Source of the DNA: Lepidonotus clava
Lineage: Eukaryota > Annelida > Polychaeta > Phyllodocida > Polynoidae
Direction: 5' to 3'
Assembly (NCBI GenBank): GCA_936440205.1
Contig: OW387138.1
Location: 53,583,526 to 53,647,525 of the forward strand
Length of the DNA: 64,000 nt
The notes under the pieces are model-generated. The model did no database searches, was not told the origin of the DNA, and was given only the letters and a program-made list of their open reading frames with translations. Positions 10,831-23,627 of this stretch are shown piece by piece; within the stretch, counting starts at the first letter, position 1, and every line of letters starts with the position of its first letter. The position numbers and the translations under genes were made by a program.

Positions 10831-12881
10831 TTTTTTTTTTTTTGAATCGTTTTATTTTTATTCTTGGAGGATTTCAGGCTATACACCTGTTCTCCCGCAC
10901 CACCCAGATAGGTGGGTACAAAAAGGTAGGTTTTTTCAAGTGGCAGAAACATACATCGTTGAGTGGATACAGTTTACAATGCTTGTTGATAATACAAAGG
11001 AGAAAAAATAAGGGGGTGGAGTGTATGAGATGGGATGTGTGCTTTGATGAACATGTAGTGATGCAGTACAGTCAGTATTGAGGTACATATAATACAAGGT
11101 GTGTTTCCCTCTTACGAGGGGGAATAACAGTAAAAGTTAGTGGTTTGAGAAAAAATTTCAGATTTCCAATTCACCACCTACAATCATGGACTTAATTTTC
11201 CCTTTGAAAGTCGATTTTAACGGGAGTGATCGCACCTCGTATGGCAACTTATTCCATAAGCTGGATCCGTAATAAAGCGGCGACTGTTTGTAGGTTTCTG
11301 TATGTGGTATTGGCAGTTTTAAAGTTACCATGGCTTTTTCACGGATAATCATGAGAAGGTGATATGCCCTGCGTTTATCAACCGGCAGGGTATCAGTCTG
11401 TTGATGCAGATCATCTATATGGATATCCATTGGGTCCCTAATATTCAGGCTACACCTTAAAGCATGATTTTGTAAAGTTTGTAAGTCATTTGCAAGGTTT
11501 AATGGTATTCCCGTCAAGGCTGTACCACCGTAATCTAATGCACTAATAAACATCGACTTGACAATACAAAGAGCAGCATGAACAGTAAGCATCGGTCGGA
11601 CTAGCCTAAGTAAATGCAATTCATGACTGGCGAGTTTATAAACCTGGTTGTAATGGGGTAGCATGTCCAATTTGTTGTCCACATTTACTCCAAGATATTT
11701 GTAATTGTTAACATATTCCAAAGGCTTTCCTGCTAGAGTGATTGGGTGTTTGTTTTGCCAGTTCTCCACACATGTGGTCCTAACGTTTGGAAAGAATAAT
11801 TGTAGTTTTGTTTTATCAACATTAACGGTGAGTTTGCTAAATCTACACCAGTTAAAAAGTAGGTTTATGGAGTTTTGAATGGCCAGGTTAGGAGTGTGAT
11901 TCAATGGGTCAGTACTAGTCGTCACAACCATGTCGTCAGCATAAAGTTGCACATGCTGATCTTGGATACAAGATATAACATCATTTATATACAAGAGAAA
12001 GAAAGTTGGGCCCATCACACTGCCCTGTGGAACGCCGTGTGTCAATTTTCTGCATATACTTGTGGCACCACTAACATTCACAAATTGTTTACGATCTGTC
12101 AGATAGCTTTTAAACCATTTCAGAGTGTTCGGACTTACTTGGTATATTTTTAATTTATGTAGCAAGATTTGGTGGTCTACTGTATCGAAAGCCTTTCGAA
12201 AGTCAACATAGATAGATACAGAGTGCTGCCCGGTATTCCTGTTTTTATATAATAGAGAAAGATGATCAAGTACTGCTTCCTGGGTAGAGTATCCAGCACG
12301 AAAACCATATTGATGTTTAGTTATAATTCCTTGAACGTCCAGATATTCAACCAGTTGTTTGTGTACTAATTGTTCTAAAAGCTTTCCTAGTAGTGGTATA
12401 AGTGAGAAAGGCCTAAAGTCACCCGGATCTTTCGGGGCGGGTATCTTCGGGATGGGGACTACAGTGGCCACTTTCCAGCCATCAGGAAAACAGTTTGTAT
12501 TTATAGATAGGTTGAATATTTAAACGAATCGGTCAGTGTGATGGGATAGCAAGAGCTTCCATATCCTACTTGAAACTAGCTTTGTGCCACTTGATTTGTA
12601 TATCTTAATATTATCTATCAGTTTAATAGTACCATCAGTTGTAAATGGTTGGATTTCAAATTGTAGGTTTGGGTTATTCAAGTTTGGGATATAATTTTCA
12701 AATTTTTGTTGGTCGGTCTTATTTAAGGGTACAAATTTTGTTGCGAGTTTACCTCCAATTGTTGCAAAATAATCATTTATTTCAGCAGCAACTTGAGTAT
12801 TACTCTTTGGTTCTCCAGTCAATGGGTCAGGCAGGGTTATTTTTGGGATCATGTGCAAGATCATGCAAGATTACACTATGA
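10831..12881 (-). mobile_element. Non-LTR retrotransposon (LINE), 5'-truncated
   Basis: A T13 run at 10,831 is the poly(A) tail of a minus-strand insertion. The body carries a reverse transcriptase reading frame; the endonuclease half is missing. The 5' boundary near 12,881 is approximate and I could not fix a target duplication. The clade is probably in the CR1/L2/jockey-like group, which is not resolvable by eye. Confidence 0.8.
11158..12864 (-). pseudogene. LINE reverse transcriptase, interrupted by one in-frame stop
   Basis: The reading frame is continuous from about 12,864 to 11,158 except for one TAA near 12,520, just upstream of the VPIPKIPAPKDPGDFRP motif. RT blocks are clear: FRPFSLIPLLGKLLEQLV, GFRAGYST, VDFRKAFDTVDH (motif A), GVPQGSVMGP (motif B), YADD (motif C) and YKYLGV. 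The C-terminal thumb and tail follow (WNKLP). The enzyme would copy element RNA at a nicked target. The upstream region lacks the APE-type endonuclease, so this copy is truncated and could not have moved by itself. Confidence 0.85.
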
Positions 12882-13748
12882 GAGAGGTAGGACTCCTGTT
12901 GAGGACCACTAGCCGAGTTGTACTAAACCTAATTTTGAATGCTCTTGGATAATGAATTAATAAAACACTAAAACACTCCTAATTTATATCTGGGATACAT
13001 AAGTCAACAAAAAATGAAATAAATAAACATACTCTACAAATTTAAACATTCCTTATCTAACTTAAAAATATAAAATTCCTAATTAACTGAACTAGAATAT
13101 ATATATATGAAAATATAAAAATCAAATCAAATTCCTCTTCCTATTAAACAACTTCCAGAATATTATTGGGTTAGATTGAAAAACTATATTACACGTATAG
13201 GCAAAAAAAATCTGACAAAAACTGAAAAATTATTCAAATTAACTAACAAAAATCAATCCCTAAATCACTTTGAATCACATCAAACAAGCTTATTTTCTTT
13301 TTTAGACAATAATTATAACTTAAATAATATTTACAACGCCCATCGTCGGCTTCCAGATTCCATTAAGCCTGGGGAGCCTGCCCATGGCCAGGATGTTGGT
13401 GATGTTCCCCGTGGACCACAGGGTTGTCCGGGGAAACATCACCATTCACCAAGGCAGGCTTGTGGGCTGGTTCCCCTGACTCGATGGAGGACCCGGAAGC
13501 CGACGAGGAGTCCGACCCATCTGGCTATGGTGGAGGCCCCGGGGGAATGTTCAAATTTAGGATGATTGAATTACTACTCAACCCATACACTCACAAACCT
13601 GATAAGTTTATTTGGTAATGTATATAGGGGTATGTATATAGTAAATATGTAAAAAGATGATATTGAAAACTGTAAATATAACACAAAAATTATACTTTGT
13701 AACGCCTCGAAGAACAGATGTATTTTCTGAATACTACAAACAAACATA
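12882..13748. other. AT-rich spacer with a short GC-rich island
   Basis: No gene is supportable. About 13,350-13,560 is markedly GC-richer than its surroundings and is open in two frames (one reads PDSMEDPEADEESDPSGYGG), so an isolated exon or a foreign scrap is possible. Confidence 0.4.
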
Positions 13749-14380
13749 TGTGACCCGTTTTGGTGAAATGAGTGAGATGTCGTGGAATGTCAAACTGAGA
13801 TATGGTACTCCAAAGTCAGATTTCGCATTTTTCTTATTGAAAATGGGTTTTTTCTTTTATTCAAATCTCCTATATCAGAAGTCTTCCCCAACAAATTTTA
13901 GCCTCCAAAGCCATCTCTAAGTCCCTCTAACTAAGCCCCAAAGACGTGCAGCGCCTCAGTGATCTGAAAGAAAAGACCCTCGCTTCATGCCATTTTCCCC
14001 TAACTTCACGGCTCGCCCGTCGGTCTGGATCCCATCCCAGCCCCAGGTTCCGGGTACCTGCTGAAAGGGTGCGAACTGAACTGGCCAATCACAGCTCCAG
14101 ATTTTGAATTCGCGCCTGCAAAGACCAATCAGAATGTGTTTTCCCGATAGTCGTCCCATAAACAATCGTCGTCAAGGGGGTCATGTGTGCGGAATGCGAC
14201 GTGCTGATTGGCTGAGAGGCTTCGCATGCCTTCCGGTTTCGGTTGTTGACGAAATTTAAAGGGACGCATGGCGAGCAGGACAGACGAGCGACATCACTTC
14301 TCCAACGATTTTAGCTGTTTTAATCCTGGATCACTGCTGGATTTTGATGTGGATTACCTCCCAACACCGTCTGGAAGGAC

Positions 14381-17300
14381 ATGGATCACGAGGAGGCTGT
14401 CACGGATGCCCCGAATACCATAAATCGGGCGAATTTACGTGGTATAGCCAAGCCACAGCAATGGCAGACTTTGGTCGACGAGTACTTTCTCTTCGCCGAG
14501 GGGAAGGAGGAGAAAGACTAGGCCCCTGTGGAAGAAGATGTTCAGGAGGATCTAGGGGAACTGGAGGACGATGAGGATGAGCCACTGGTCATCCCTGAAC
14601 CCATGGACGACCTTCTACAGGTGGAGTGGGACGACCGCGAAAACTTCAAGTGAGTTTTGAAAAACATTATAATGGCCGACATGCGGTCGGTCGCCGTATC
14701 TCGAAAACAAGTACGCAAAGTGCCTAAATCCCTTTCAATGTTGATGAAACTGCCTACGATTGTGCCCCAGTATGTATTGTAACTGCCTAACTAGTTTTTA
14801 TCAAGTTCCAAAGTTGATTTCGTGTCATAAACAGGGATGATCCGTCGGGGTTGTCCGGTGACCTACTTAATGGCATCAGCTGATCCGGCCGGTCTGTAAT
14901 GGTCGTCAATCATGTGTCATGCTATTGTGGCCCTCAGGAAGGTGAACTAATTCTAATATCATGTATGTTGTTGTCTTTAGATGTTCCTGCAAGCACTACA
15001 AAGACGCAGAGTGCAGTAAACAGTTCACCACGTCGGAGCTGGTCGAGCGTCAGCAGGAGGTCTATCAGCTGTCCTCAGGTACATTTTTCACGAGATACAT
15101 GTTTTGCAAACCTGTCGCCGCGACCATGTAGCTATGTCATTTTCGCTCAAAACTACCCAATAATCCAGGGCAACGTCTTGAAGTATAACAGACAACTATT
15201 GACACTCAACCAGACCATTTTTAAATTAGTATTTAGGGCGCGTTAACCTAGTTCATGGGTCAAACCAGAAACCTCATTCCTTGAGTCACATGCATATCAT
15301 GTATAGAGTATTTAATATCCTAATCTACTTTGTGTTCTAGGCGAGAAGGACATGTTGCTACTGGGCATCATCAGTACCTGCACATACAATAGCAGCAGGC
15401 TGTCCACCTGGAAGAAGGGGATTAAGGGAAGAGGGGAGAGGCAGCACCAACGAAGCCACTACCTCGTCGGTTCTCGGCCAGTCTGCAGGGACACTCTCAA
15501 GTTCATGTACACGTGAGTAGCTTTGATATTCAACTTCTTTGCTCACCTATGGTGTACCAAGATATCCCTACTATTATTGTACTACTGGAGGTAAATTACA
15601 AAATGAACTGTAATGAATTATAACAGATCATGGAACTTACCTGCACAAATAGTCCATATTAATATTACAATACTTACATGTACTTGTTGTCTATCTCCCA
15701 TATGGGCCTAATGTAACTCTTACCTTGTGACCTTTCCAGCATCAGCCAGAACAAGCTGATGTCCATCATAAAGTGGTACAAGTCCTACGGGGTGGTGACC
15801 AGGCAAAAGAAGGCTGGCGGGCGGCAGGCAACTACAAGGATCCTCCAGCTGGAGGACATCAGGCGGGTCGTGGACTTCATCAACTCCTATGCCGAGACCA
15901 ACGCCCTCATCCTGCCTGGCCGTGTGTCTTCCCACAAACGGAATGACATCCTCCTCCTCCCCTCCTCTTCCACAAAGGCCGACATCTACAGGTTGTACAG
16001 AAATGCCATGGAGGAGGCTAACTTCAGGTGTGTGGCTGACTCAACTTTTAGAAACCTGTGGCTCCAACCCCTCCCTCGCGTAGTGTGTTCCCGCCCTATG
16101 ACTGACCTCTGCTGGGAATGTCAGCGCAACAACAGGGATATCTCTGCCTCTAGTAACCTACCTGACATTGTGAAACAGGCCAAGCTGAAAAAGCAACAAC
16201 TTCACCTCGAGGTGGTGGCTCGGTAGAGGGCCTTTTATCAGGACATGGTCAAGCCTGCCAAGGCTGCCTACAAGGAAGCAGAGTCTCCTCCCCTTGGCCC
16301 CCACCCCCCTTGTTCTTCTGACACGAAGGTCCACATCAGTTTTGATTATGCCCAGCAGGTCCACCTTCCCTCCTTTCCTATGCAGCCTGGCCCACTGTAT
16401 TTCCTTGTCCCCCGCAAGGTCGACATTTTCGGTGTCCGTGCCGAGGCAGTCCCCCAACAGGTGGACTATTTGATCGACGAAAGCCATTGCGGTAGTAAGG
16501 GGTCAAATGCAGTTATTTCATACATGCACCACTATTTTGAAACGTAATCCCGGGGGGAGAAGGCGGTGGACATGCTCTGTGACAACTGTAGTGGTCAGAA
16601 CAAGAACAAGTTTGTGCTAGCGTATCTTCTCTGGCGGGTCCTGACTGGCCGGCACCAGTCCATTTCCTTAAACTTTTTTATCACAGGGCACACCAAGTTG
16701 GCCCCAGACTATTGCTTTGGTTTGCTTAAACAAAAGTTTTGTCGTGAGCCGGTCTCGAGCCTCACGGAGATGGAGGAGACTGTGGTGAAGAATACCCAAG
16801 AATGTGTGAACCAACTTGTGGGGGACGAGAACGGGAAGGTGTTTGTCGAGACGTATGACTGGCAATCTTTTTTGACCCCTTTCATCAAACCACTCAAGGG
16901 CATAAAGCTGTATCATCACTTTGTGTTCTCTGGCCAGAACAAAGGTCACGCCACCTTCCGGCAGTATGCCGACTCGGCCCCCGAGACCTTCAAGATGCTG
17001 ACTGTCGCCCCTGAAGCTGTCCCCCAGGAAGGCCCTCAGCCCACCACATCCTCTGGCCTCCCTGCCAAAAGACAGTGGTATCTCTTCAAGAACATTCGGG
17101 ATTTTTGTACTGACGACTCAAAGGACATCATGTGCCCTAAGCCCCCTGTACCCGAACCAGCACCCGGCCCAGGCCCCCATGACGTACCTCCGCCGGAACC
17201 AGATGCAGAATCAGATCCAGGGGCTGGCGAGGGGGATGGGCCAGGCAGGGGCAGGGGCAGAGGCAGGGGCAGGGGCAGAGGCAGGGGCAGGGGCAGAGGC

Positions 17301-17618
17301 AGAGGCAGGGGCAGGGACAGAGGCAGAGGCAGAGGCAGAGGCAGGGACAGAGACAGAGACAGAGGCAGAGGCAGAGGCAGAGGACAGACCCCAGACACAT
17401 CATCAGGATCGGAGGGGGAGGAGGAGGAGTTGGTCAGACAGCTGGAGAGGCAATCAAATTCTTCTGACTCAGAGGAGGGGCCCCACCCCCAGCTAGGGGC
17501 AGGGGCCGTCCTAGTAAACGTGCCAAACGTGGTCATGGCAGGCCCAGGACCACTTGAGAAATCTATTTTGAATATTGTTAACTTTTTTCACTTGGCAAGA
17601 CTTTTTGTGATTTTATGA
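14381..17618 (+). pseudogene. DUF7869-like transposase-like gene, four exons, three in-frame stops
   Basis: Exons by phase and consensus sites: 14,381-14,649, 14,981-15,078, 15,341-15,512 and 15,740-17,618. Exon 2 encodes a Cys-rich block (CSCKHY...CSKQF). Exon 4 carries the conserved core: HISFDYAQQVHLP (Asp-Tyr), CDNCSGQNKNKF (Asp) and GHTKLAPDYCFGLLKQKF, hallmarks of DUF7869 proteins common in amphioxus and corals. Three single stops interrupt it (TAG at 14,519 and 16,224, TAA at 16,545) with no frameshift, which points to decay by point mutation. The tail is a low-complexity Gly-Arg/Asp-Arg repeat and then an acidic Ser-rich segment. Because it lies between matching TIRs it is probably the transposase; that role is inference. 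Confidence 0.7.
17236..17385 (+). repeat. GGGCAG/AGGCAG hexamer tract encoding RG/RD repeats
   Basis: An imperfect 6-bp and 12-bp tandem tract inside the fourth exon of the DUF7869-like gene. It encodes alternating Gly-Arg and later Asp-Arg pairs, a composition typical of RNA- or DNA-binding tails, and produces shadow ORFs in other frames. Confidence 0.9.
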
Positions 17619-18477
17619 TTTTACCTCAGTGGCTTTTCACTATTTTAACGACCAAAGACAATCATGAACATTCCAAGAACTTTTATAGACACATTATGGA
17701 TACCCAGGATACATAGGGTCATCACAGGGTCATTTTTAAGCTGCCGAGATGAGGTATTGTGATCCTTTATGCTTGCCGTTCTAGGTTAAGTTGTTGTTTC
17801 AGATCCGGATTTTTGTCACTTTTTGCAGTACCGGCATGAATAAAAGTTATGTCTCTAAACGCATGAATTTCTGGTATTTGTTAGCTAGAATAGTGTAGAA
17901 TGATTATGTGAAGTTTCAGGACCAAGGATAGATTAAAAGTGTTCGTTGCTAGGGCTTTATGGGAGGACCGCGGTAAGAAAAACTTTGAACTCATTTATCT
18001 CAGTTTCTTATACCCGCATAGGCGCGGTTCTTTTTATTTTCGCCGCAACTTATCTCAGGCCCTAGATATCGGATCTAGACATGCTATACCCAGTTTAAAA
18101 GCTAAGAATCGATATTTTCTGATGGTATACCTAACTAAAATTCTTCCCCGTGCGACATCCGATTCAATTCACCAAAACGGGTCACATATTATATGAAAAA
18201 AAAAACTGTGACGTCTACAAAAGCGCTTCTGGCAAAAGGATAGTAAACATTTATTAACTGGTTAATTAGGAGTCTTCTTTTACTTGGCTCAATAATAGAC
18301 TTCCCATTCTTAGCAGCCAAAAAGCTCAAGGGGATTCCCCAAGCTTTTTATAGAGGGCCGATAACAGAATTCATGGCAGATTTTATTTGACCAAATTAAA
18401 GAGGTCACGCTTTTCGGGGCACAGATATCAAAACACGTGTTGTGACTTAAACTAGACTACCCGAGGGCGTTTTTAAC

Positions 18478-19140
18478 ATGGCACAGATGATGCCTGAGGT
18501 AGCAGCTAACCCGAATGGGACAGTTGTGAAAGTGTTCTGCGATGAACGTTTATCCAACATGCAGGCCCATATTGACAGGGCAAAGGAGTCGATGTCCACC
18601 ATGGAAATTCTCTCCTTCCCCGGGGAGACGCTTCACCGTTTGCCGTCCCGAGCATGGCAGCATGCCGAGATGGCACCTCACGACTTAATTCTCATCGCAG
18701 GGGGTCCTATGACTTCCTAGTGTGGAACAGTACCCTAGGTAAGTATATGTATGCCTTCACCAACCCGGAAGACACCGTTAATGGCCATAGTTAATGAAGT
18801 GGATATCCGTTTCCACCAACGTTTTCCTGTAACCAACATGGTCTTTGCTGAACTACCTGGATTCAGCCTCAAGCGCTGCCAACTGACCCTGGACGACGAC
18901 CCGGTACATCAACGCTCTCTCAACACAGCAATCCTGGAGTTAAACCATGAACTAACAGGAGTTAATAAGAGGAACTGGGTTCCGTCCGTCTGGCTTGCTA
19001 GGCCCATGCACAAAAAAACGACAGCACAAGAACAAGGACAACAAGACTTACTTAAAGATGGGTTTTTACCCATTGCGAATCTGCAAAAGGAAGTGGGCGA
19101 AAAAACTGGCCCACCTGGATTTCCAGTGTTTGTGAGATAA
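18478..19140 (+). pseudogene. Relic of an SGNH-hydrolase-like ORF
   Basis: Two reading-frame pieces in the same frame (18,478-18,720 and 18,751-19,140) are separated by two stops. The first contains PHDLILIAGG, which resembles the Gly-Asn/Asp block of SGNH hydrolases. The second contains RFPVTNMVFAELPGF followed by NTAILELNHEL, resembling the next conserved blocks seen in SGNH-like proteins of invertebrate mobile elements. No nucleophile Ser block is clear. Family assignment is tentative. The rest of 18,187-21,200 is non-coding, with a TA microsatellite at about 20,082-20,099. Confidence 0.3.
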
Positions 19141-21209
19141 CCTTTTATTTATGTGTGATTACCTAACAGTCATCTAGTCCTTAAGTGTTGGATCTTTATC
19201 CCTGGCTGCTGGGCCGGAAAGATCCCATTAGTTATGTTTTTGACTACTTGAAGTACTTCTCACGAATTATTACCAAAGAGCTGCAGGACTGATCAGTTCC
19301 TTGATGACACAGATTCTACAGCTTCAAACTGCTCCGAGGATTCGTTTATTTTCTTAAACCTTGATGGACACATCATCGGGCAGATAAACTTATCCAGAGT
19401 CTTATAGCCTAGAACCAACTTGTGATACTGTTCCTAGTAACTCTTTTATACAAGAGCAATCAGGGCCTGTGCCTGTCCGGGAAGAGATATAACTGACTGT
19501 TTATGTTACATTTTATAGGATGTCTTATGTGACATTTGCCTCTTTGTCCAACTATATAGAAACACTTGTGTAAACCTTTTTGGTAGATTTACTACACAAA
19601 TTGGTGCTTCTCAACTTACTTAACGAGGGGTTGATTACCTTGTTTCTATCAAAAGTAACCCCACCACCTGAAACTTTGATTATTATGTGTTACCACTCTC
19701 TATGCTGGATCCTTAGACGTCGATGATGCTGACTTCTTTAATTAAGCCTGATATATGCTTACTGATTATTGGTATGTAATTAAGCTGTGTGTTTCATCAT
19801 GTTCCCCACCATTTAAATGGAGCATGGGGTCAAACATCGTCATTTGTCATCCCAATTTTTCACCGATGTTCACAAGTGAACTGTTCATGCATAAACCAAC
19901 TATTAAGTGTACCCGCCCATACTTTATAGTTTCTTTGTATAGGCCGTTTGATATAGTTAGATTGATTCTAGCACGCGATCGCTGTATAACGCATCAGTGA
20001 TAGACGAGTATCATTTAATCTTAACGAATATCTGTGATCATATCCATTTAATAGATTGTTTTGAAAATTTACTTGAGAAGTATATATATATATATATATT
20101 GGAATCCTAATCCTAATCCTTCATATCAAACTTCTCTACTGAGAGTAGTGATGATTAGGAGATTATAGGGAGTGCTGCTAAGAGAGATGATCCAGGGGAT
20201 GTTTAACCTTTCTTTGTTACATTACAAATAAACAACTGAAGGATTTACCCCCATGTTTTGTGTTTGCCTCATTTTTTTGTTTAACAGTATCTACATCGCT
20301 TTGTTATATATATAAAGGTTTGATATATAACGCTCATTTCACTAGTACCATTTACCTGCTAAGGATAAAGGTATAAAGATTGCTTTTTGGAATGCAAGAA
20401 GTCTATGGAGAAAACCTTTTCATGATATTTTCATTCAAATAGAAAAAGCAATGCGCCGGCCTGAAGGGTGAGTGGCGGGCCCATGGAGAGTCTGTGTGTG
20501 AGTGTGCCAATTGACGGGGGCCAGGGGGGCCAGGCGCCGGGAGAGGATGAGCGGGCAGGCGGTTGTGGCCATGGGTACTCCGAGCGTTATTATAGGGTTT
20601 GACGGCCATGGAGAATCTTGAATAACATGTCCAGTGGTGCCCCCACTGCCGGGGGCAGCCTTTCATTTCCAACGACTACCCTAAGAGCGCAGTAGAACAG
20701 AGTATAATTAAACCCTCTCTATGCTCGGACTGAGCGTCCATCTATGAGCATTATAGGCACTGACGCATGTTCATAGGGCAGGAGGTGTCGGCTGCTTACC
20801 ATTGAAAGCCATAGGGGAGGCTCAGTGCGCCTATGCAAACACTTTGCAACACACTGAGCGTCAGTAGATAGGCATCAGTCTAACTGATGCTAACCCTGTG
20901 GACAGAAACCATAGGTGATTAGATACGCATGAAACATAGTTAAGTTGTGCATCAACTTTGCATGGGTTGTGCGTCAGGAGCACTTTCCTTTATTAGTGTT
21001 ACTAGGACTATGCTATTGGTGGCATCAATGGGTTTATGCTATCGGGGGCAGGGGGACAAAGTAGGGTTATGACCGCCTGGTGTGTTGGTCATACTATGAA
21101 TATTTAATCATATTGGGACAGGAATGATGACACAAACTGACGCCCGTCTGGTAAAATGTGACCGCGCGCAGCAGATTGTGGCAAAGACACAAGTAACAGT
21201 GTTAAAAAT

Positions 21210-21640
21210 TATTGAGTGAGTTTATTCTTCTTATCTAATATATTAATATTAAAATCTCCGAGTAGAAATAACTCGATCTTAGTAAGATCAATTTCAGATT
21301 AAATATTTTCAATATTCCGTAGAAGGGATTCAATATCGTCTTGTGGTGGTCAGTAAATGTTGCCAATCAATAAAGTTTTATTAGGTTTTTGTTTAATTGA
21401 CACCCACAGACTTTCTATATCCCTATTACTTGTATTCAAATTCTGATAAAGAGTTTCAGGGAAGTCCAATTTCTTATTTATATAACACGCAACACCACCC
21501 CTTTTTTTAATTAGTAAACTGTTATCATCTGACCAATTTCTATCATTCCTTAGTAATCGATAATTCTCATCGAGATCAAATAATGCAGAGGGAGGATCTT
21601 TATGTAGCCAGGTTTCTGAATGTGTATTTCCTCGGAATTC
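21210..21640 (-). pseudogene. LINE endonuclease fragment (APE type)
   Basis: Read on the minus strand, this stretch gives RNDRNWSDDN, KKRGGVA, a WVSIKQ-like segment and IGNIY, in the same order as the endonuclease of the complete LINE at 33,978-36,809 (RNDRNWKDIGG, KKGGGVAFYV, VIGNIYRPPQGD). At least one stop interrupts it. It is a short, diverged scrap of the same broad group of non-LTR elements. Confidence 0.65.
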
Positions 21641-21830
21641 ATTTTATATTCAAAACATTGATTGAATATTTCCTCGTAGTTCATTTTAATTTATAGTCAA
21701 AACTTCTTACTTTTTCGGCCCCAAATTTCATTGTTGTAATTCATTTTATATTCAAAAAATGTTATAGCAATATTCGCTGGTATTTATTTTATATTCAAAA
21801 CTTCTTTACTATTTCGGCCCAAAATTTCAT
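21640..21830. repeat. Degenerate AT-rich repeat (ATTTTATATTCAAAAC units)
   Basis: Three to four imperfect copies of a TTCATTTTATATTCAAAAC-like unit alternate with TTTCGGCCC-AAATTTCATT segments. It is non-coding. Confidence 0.5.
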
Positions 21831-23240
21831 TCTCTTCTCCTCACTTGGATACCAATTCCCATCCCTAGGGCCTACATTTTTTATCATTAATAGAAAAAAA
21901 CACCCAAAAAAACCAATGCCAATCAGTTTGTTATATATCCAAGGGCTTTCATACAGATTGTTACTTTTATGGTGTGGATAGGTACGGCTACAAGGGGTGA
22001 TGGGAGGCCTTTATTTGTACTGTGTATTATGTACAGGCTTATTTTTAAAATATACACACAGATTGATCGTTTTTTGTAGTTTTTTTGAAGGTCAGATAGA
22101 GAGTTCTCTACTTTTGAAAGAGACTATATACTTATATTTTCCTAATTTGGCCTGCCCATTAGGTTTCTCATGCCAGCATTAATATTGTACATGTTTTAAT
22201 CACCGGGTTTGTGTCGGGGGTCATCTGTGTGGGTTTTGGGTAAATAGGGCAACAAGCCAGGTTAAGGTTAAGGTTAAGCCAGGTTAAGGAATGTTACGTG
22301 CAGACACTTGATTGGCATAGAATCGTAGTAATGTTACAAGTGTATATACTTTTCCATATATATGTTAGTGATAAAATTGTATGTGGACCAATACTTGCTA
22401 GTTCTGAAAAGCAACTTCATACAATGTCAGGCAGAAAAAATCTATTCCACACTCTCTTGTATATCTGTTCTTCATATCAACGGCTCTCATAGTGTGTAGT
22501 CATTTGAAGACGATATGTCAGATCTGAGAAGCAAAATCAGAGCAACTCTCTGTGATCTGTGTATTTCTGCCTGTGTTAACTAAAGGTCTGCCTAAATTGT
22601 CCAAACACGCGTCGGAGTAAAAGTGTTCAACCATCTGTGATATTTGTCTGTCATACAAAAGTCTGTAATCTATTGTTATAAGCGTTTGGTGCAACAGGGT
22701 TCAAGTGTCTGTGATATATCTAGATCTGTCTGTGAGACAAAAGTCCGTGTGTTTGCAGAAGAAATATTTATCTATAAGGGTTTTGGGGAAATCAGGTGGG
22801 TCCTACCAGTACATCTGGGGTCGTGAGTCAAAATATAAACAACAAAAACACCTGGTCCCCTGAGCTGCCCACATCTACAGAGGCCTGCCATCGAACCACT
22901 AGTAGTACTACTTCCTCTGCCCGGTTGCATCTACTACACCTAGTACTTTATCCTCACTGTAACTGAACCTATAGCCTTATAAGGAGTTCCGTTACCCAGA
23001 TGGTCTAATTTTTATTTATTTATTTATTCATTTTTTTGTAGAACCTGATCTTTGTTACGTTCACGTTACATTTTCAACTGGCCTTAAGCCTGTCTATGCG
23101 TAGGGAGCTTTGGGAATATAAGCAGGAATCTCAGCACTAAGTCCCACACTTCATGCCCAGGGATTCTAAACAAATTATAAGCAGACATCCACTTGGCCGG
23201 GCCGAACACTTAAATTGTGTAGGTAGATATGATTAACTGG

Positions 23241-23375
23241 GCCGGGACGATTCCAAACAAATTATAATCATATAACCACTTGGTAGCCGGTCATAGAAAC
23301 CTTGCTTGGCCGGGACGATTCCAAACAAATTATAACCATATAACCACTTGGTAGCCGGTCATAGAAACCCTGCTG
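23241..23375. repeat. 68-bp tandem repeat, two units plus a degenerate third
   Basis: Units begin GCCGGGACGATTCCAAACAA at 23,241 and 23,309 and are nearly identical. A degenerate upstream copy lies around 23,160-23,215. It is non-coding. A TTTA microsatellite sits at about 23,011-23,033. Confidence 0.8.
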
Positions 23376-23627
23376 ATCGTACCAAGGCTGCCTGAGCATA
23401 GACATCAGCTACCTTCCCATTGACATGCTGGAAGTTTATATTAATAACCCTAGGCCTTATGACCAACCGATACACAGGTTTGTGTGGGATAAACGCCATG
23501 TTATGGGGACCAGGGCTGAATTGTAGAACGATTTTGAAAAAAAGCTATGTATTTTTGGACCTTGCCAGTCAACAAAATTTGTCGGTCTGACATAGGACAT
23601 ACAGGTATACAGGTCAGTTAAGATTAA

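Larger units (their letters stand above)
13749..18186 (+). mobile_element. TIR-bounded DNA transposon carrying a DUF7869-like gene (4.4 kb)
   Basis: The left end TGTGACCCGTTTTGGTGAA at 13,749 is matched in inverted form by TTCACCAAAACGGGTCACA ending at 18,186. The similarity continues inward for about 36 bp with a few changes, including GATGTCG in both arms. TA flanks both ends (13,747-13,748 and 18,187-18,188), consistent with a TA target duplication. The interior holds a four-exon gene on the plus strand and an AATAAA near 17,839. I cannot assign it to a named superfamily. The gene is decayed, so this copy is old. Confidence 0.75.

Noticed and set aside
17036-17536. Minus-strand Leu/Pro- and Cys/Leu-rich frames over the GGGCAG tract
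   Set aside because: Shadows of the RG/RD repeat in the DUF7869-like gene.
20403-20672. Minus-strand ORF in the 20.5-kb GC-rich patch
   Set aside because: No recognisable domain, no splice context and a biased His/Pro composition.
22255-22290. Interstitial telomere repeat
   Set aside because: The unit is AAGGTT-like, not TTAGGG, and only a few copies are present.
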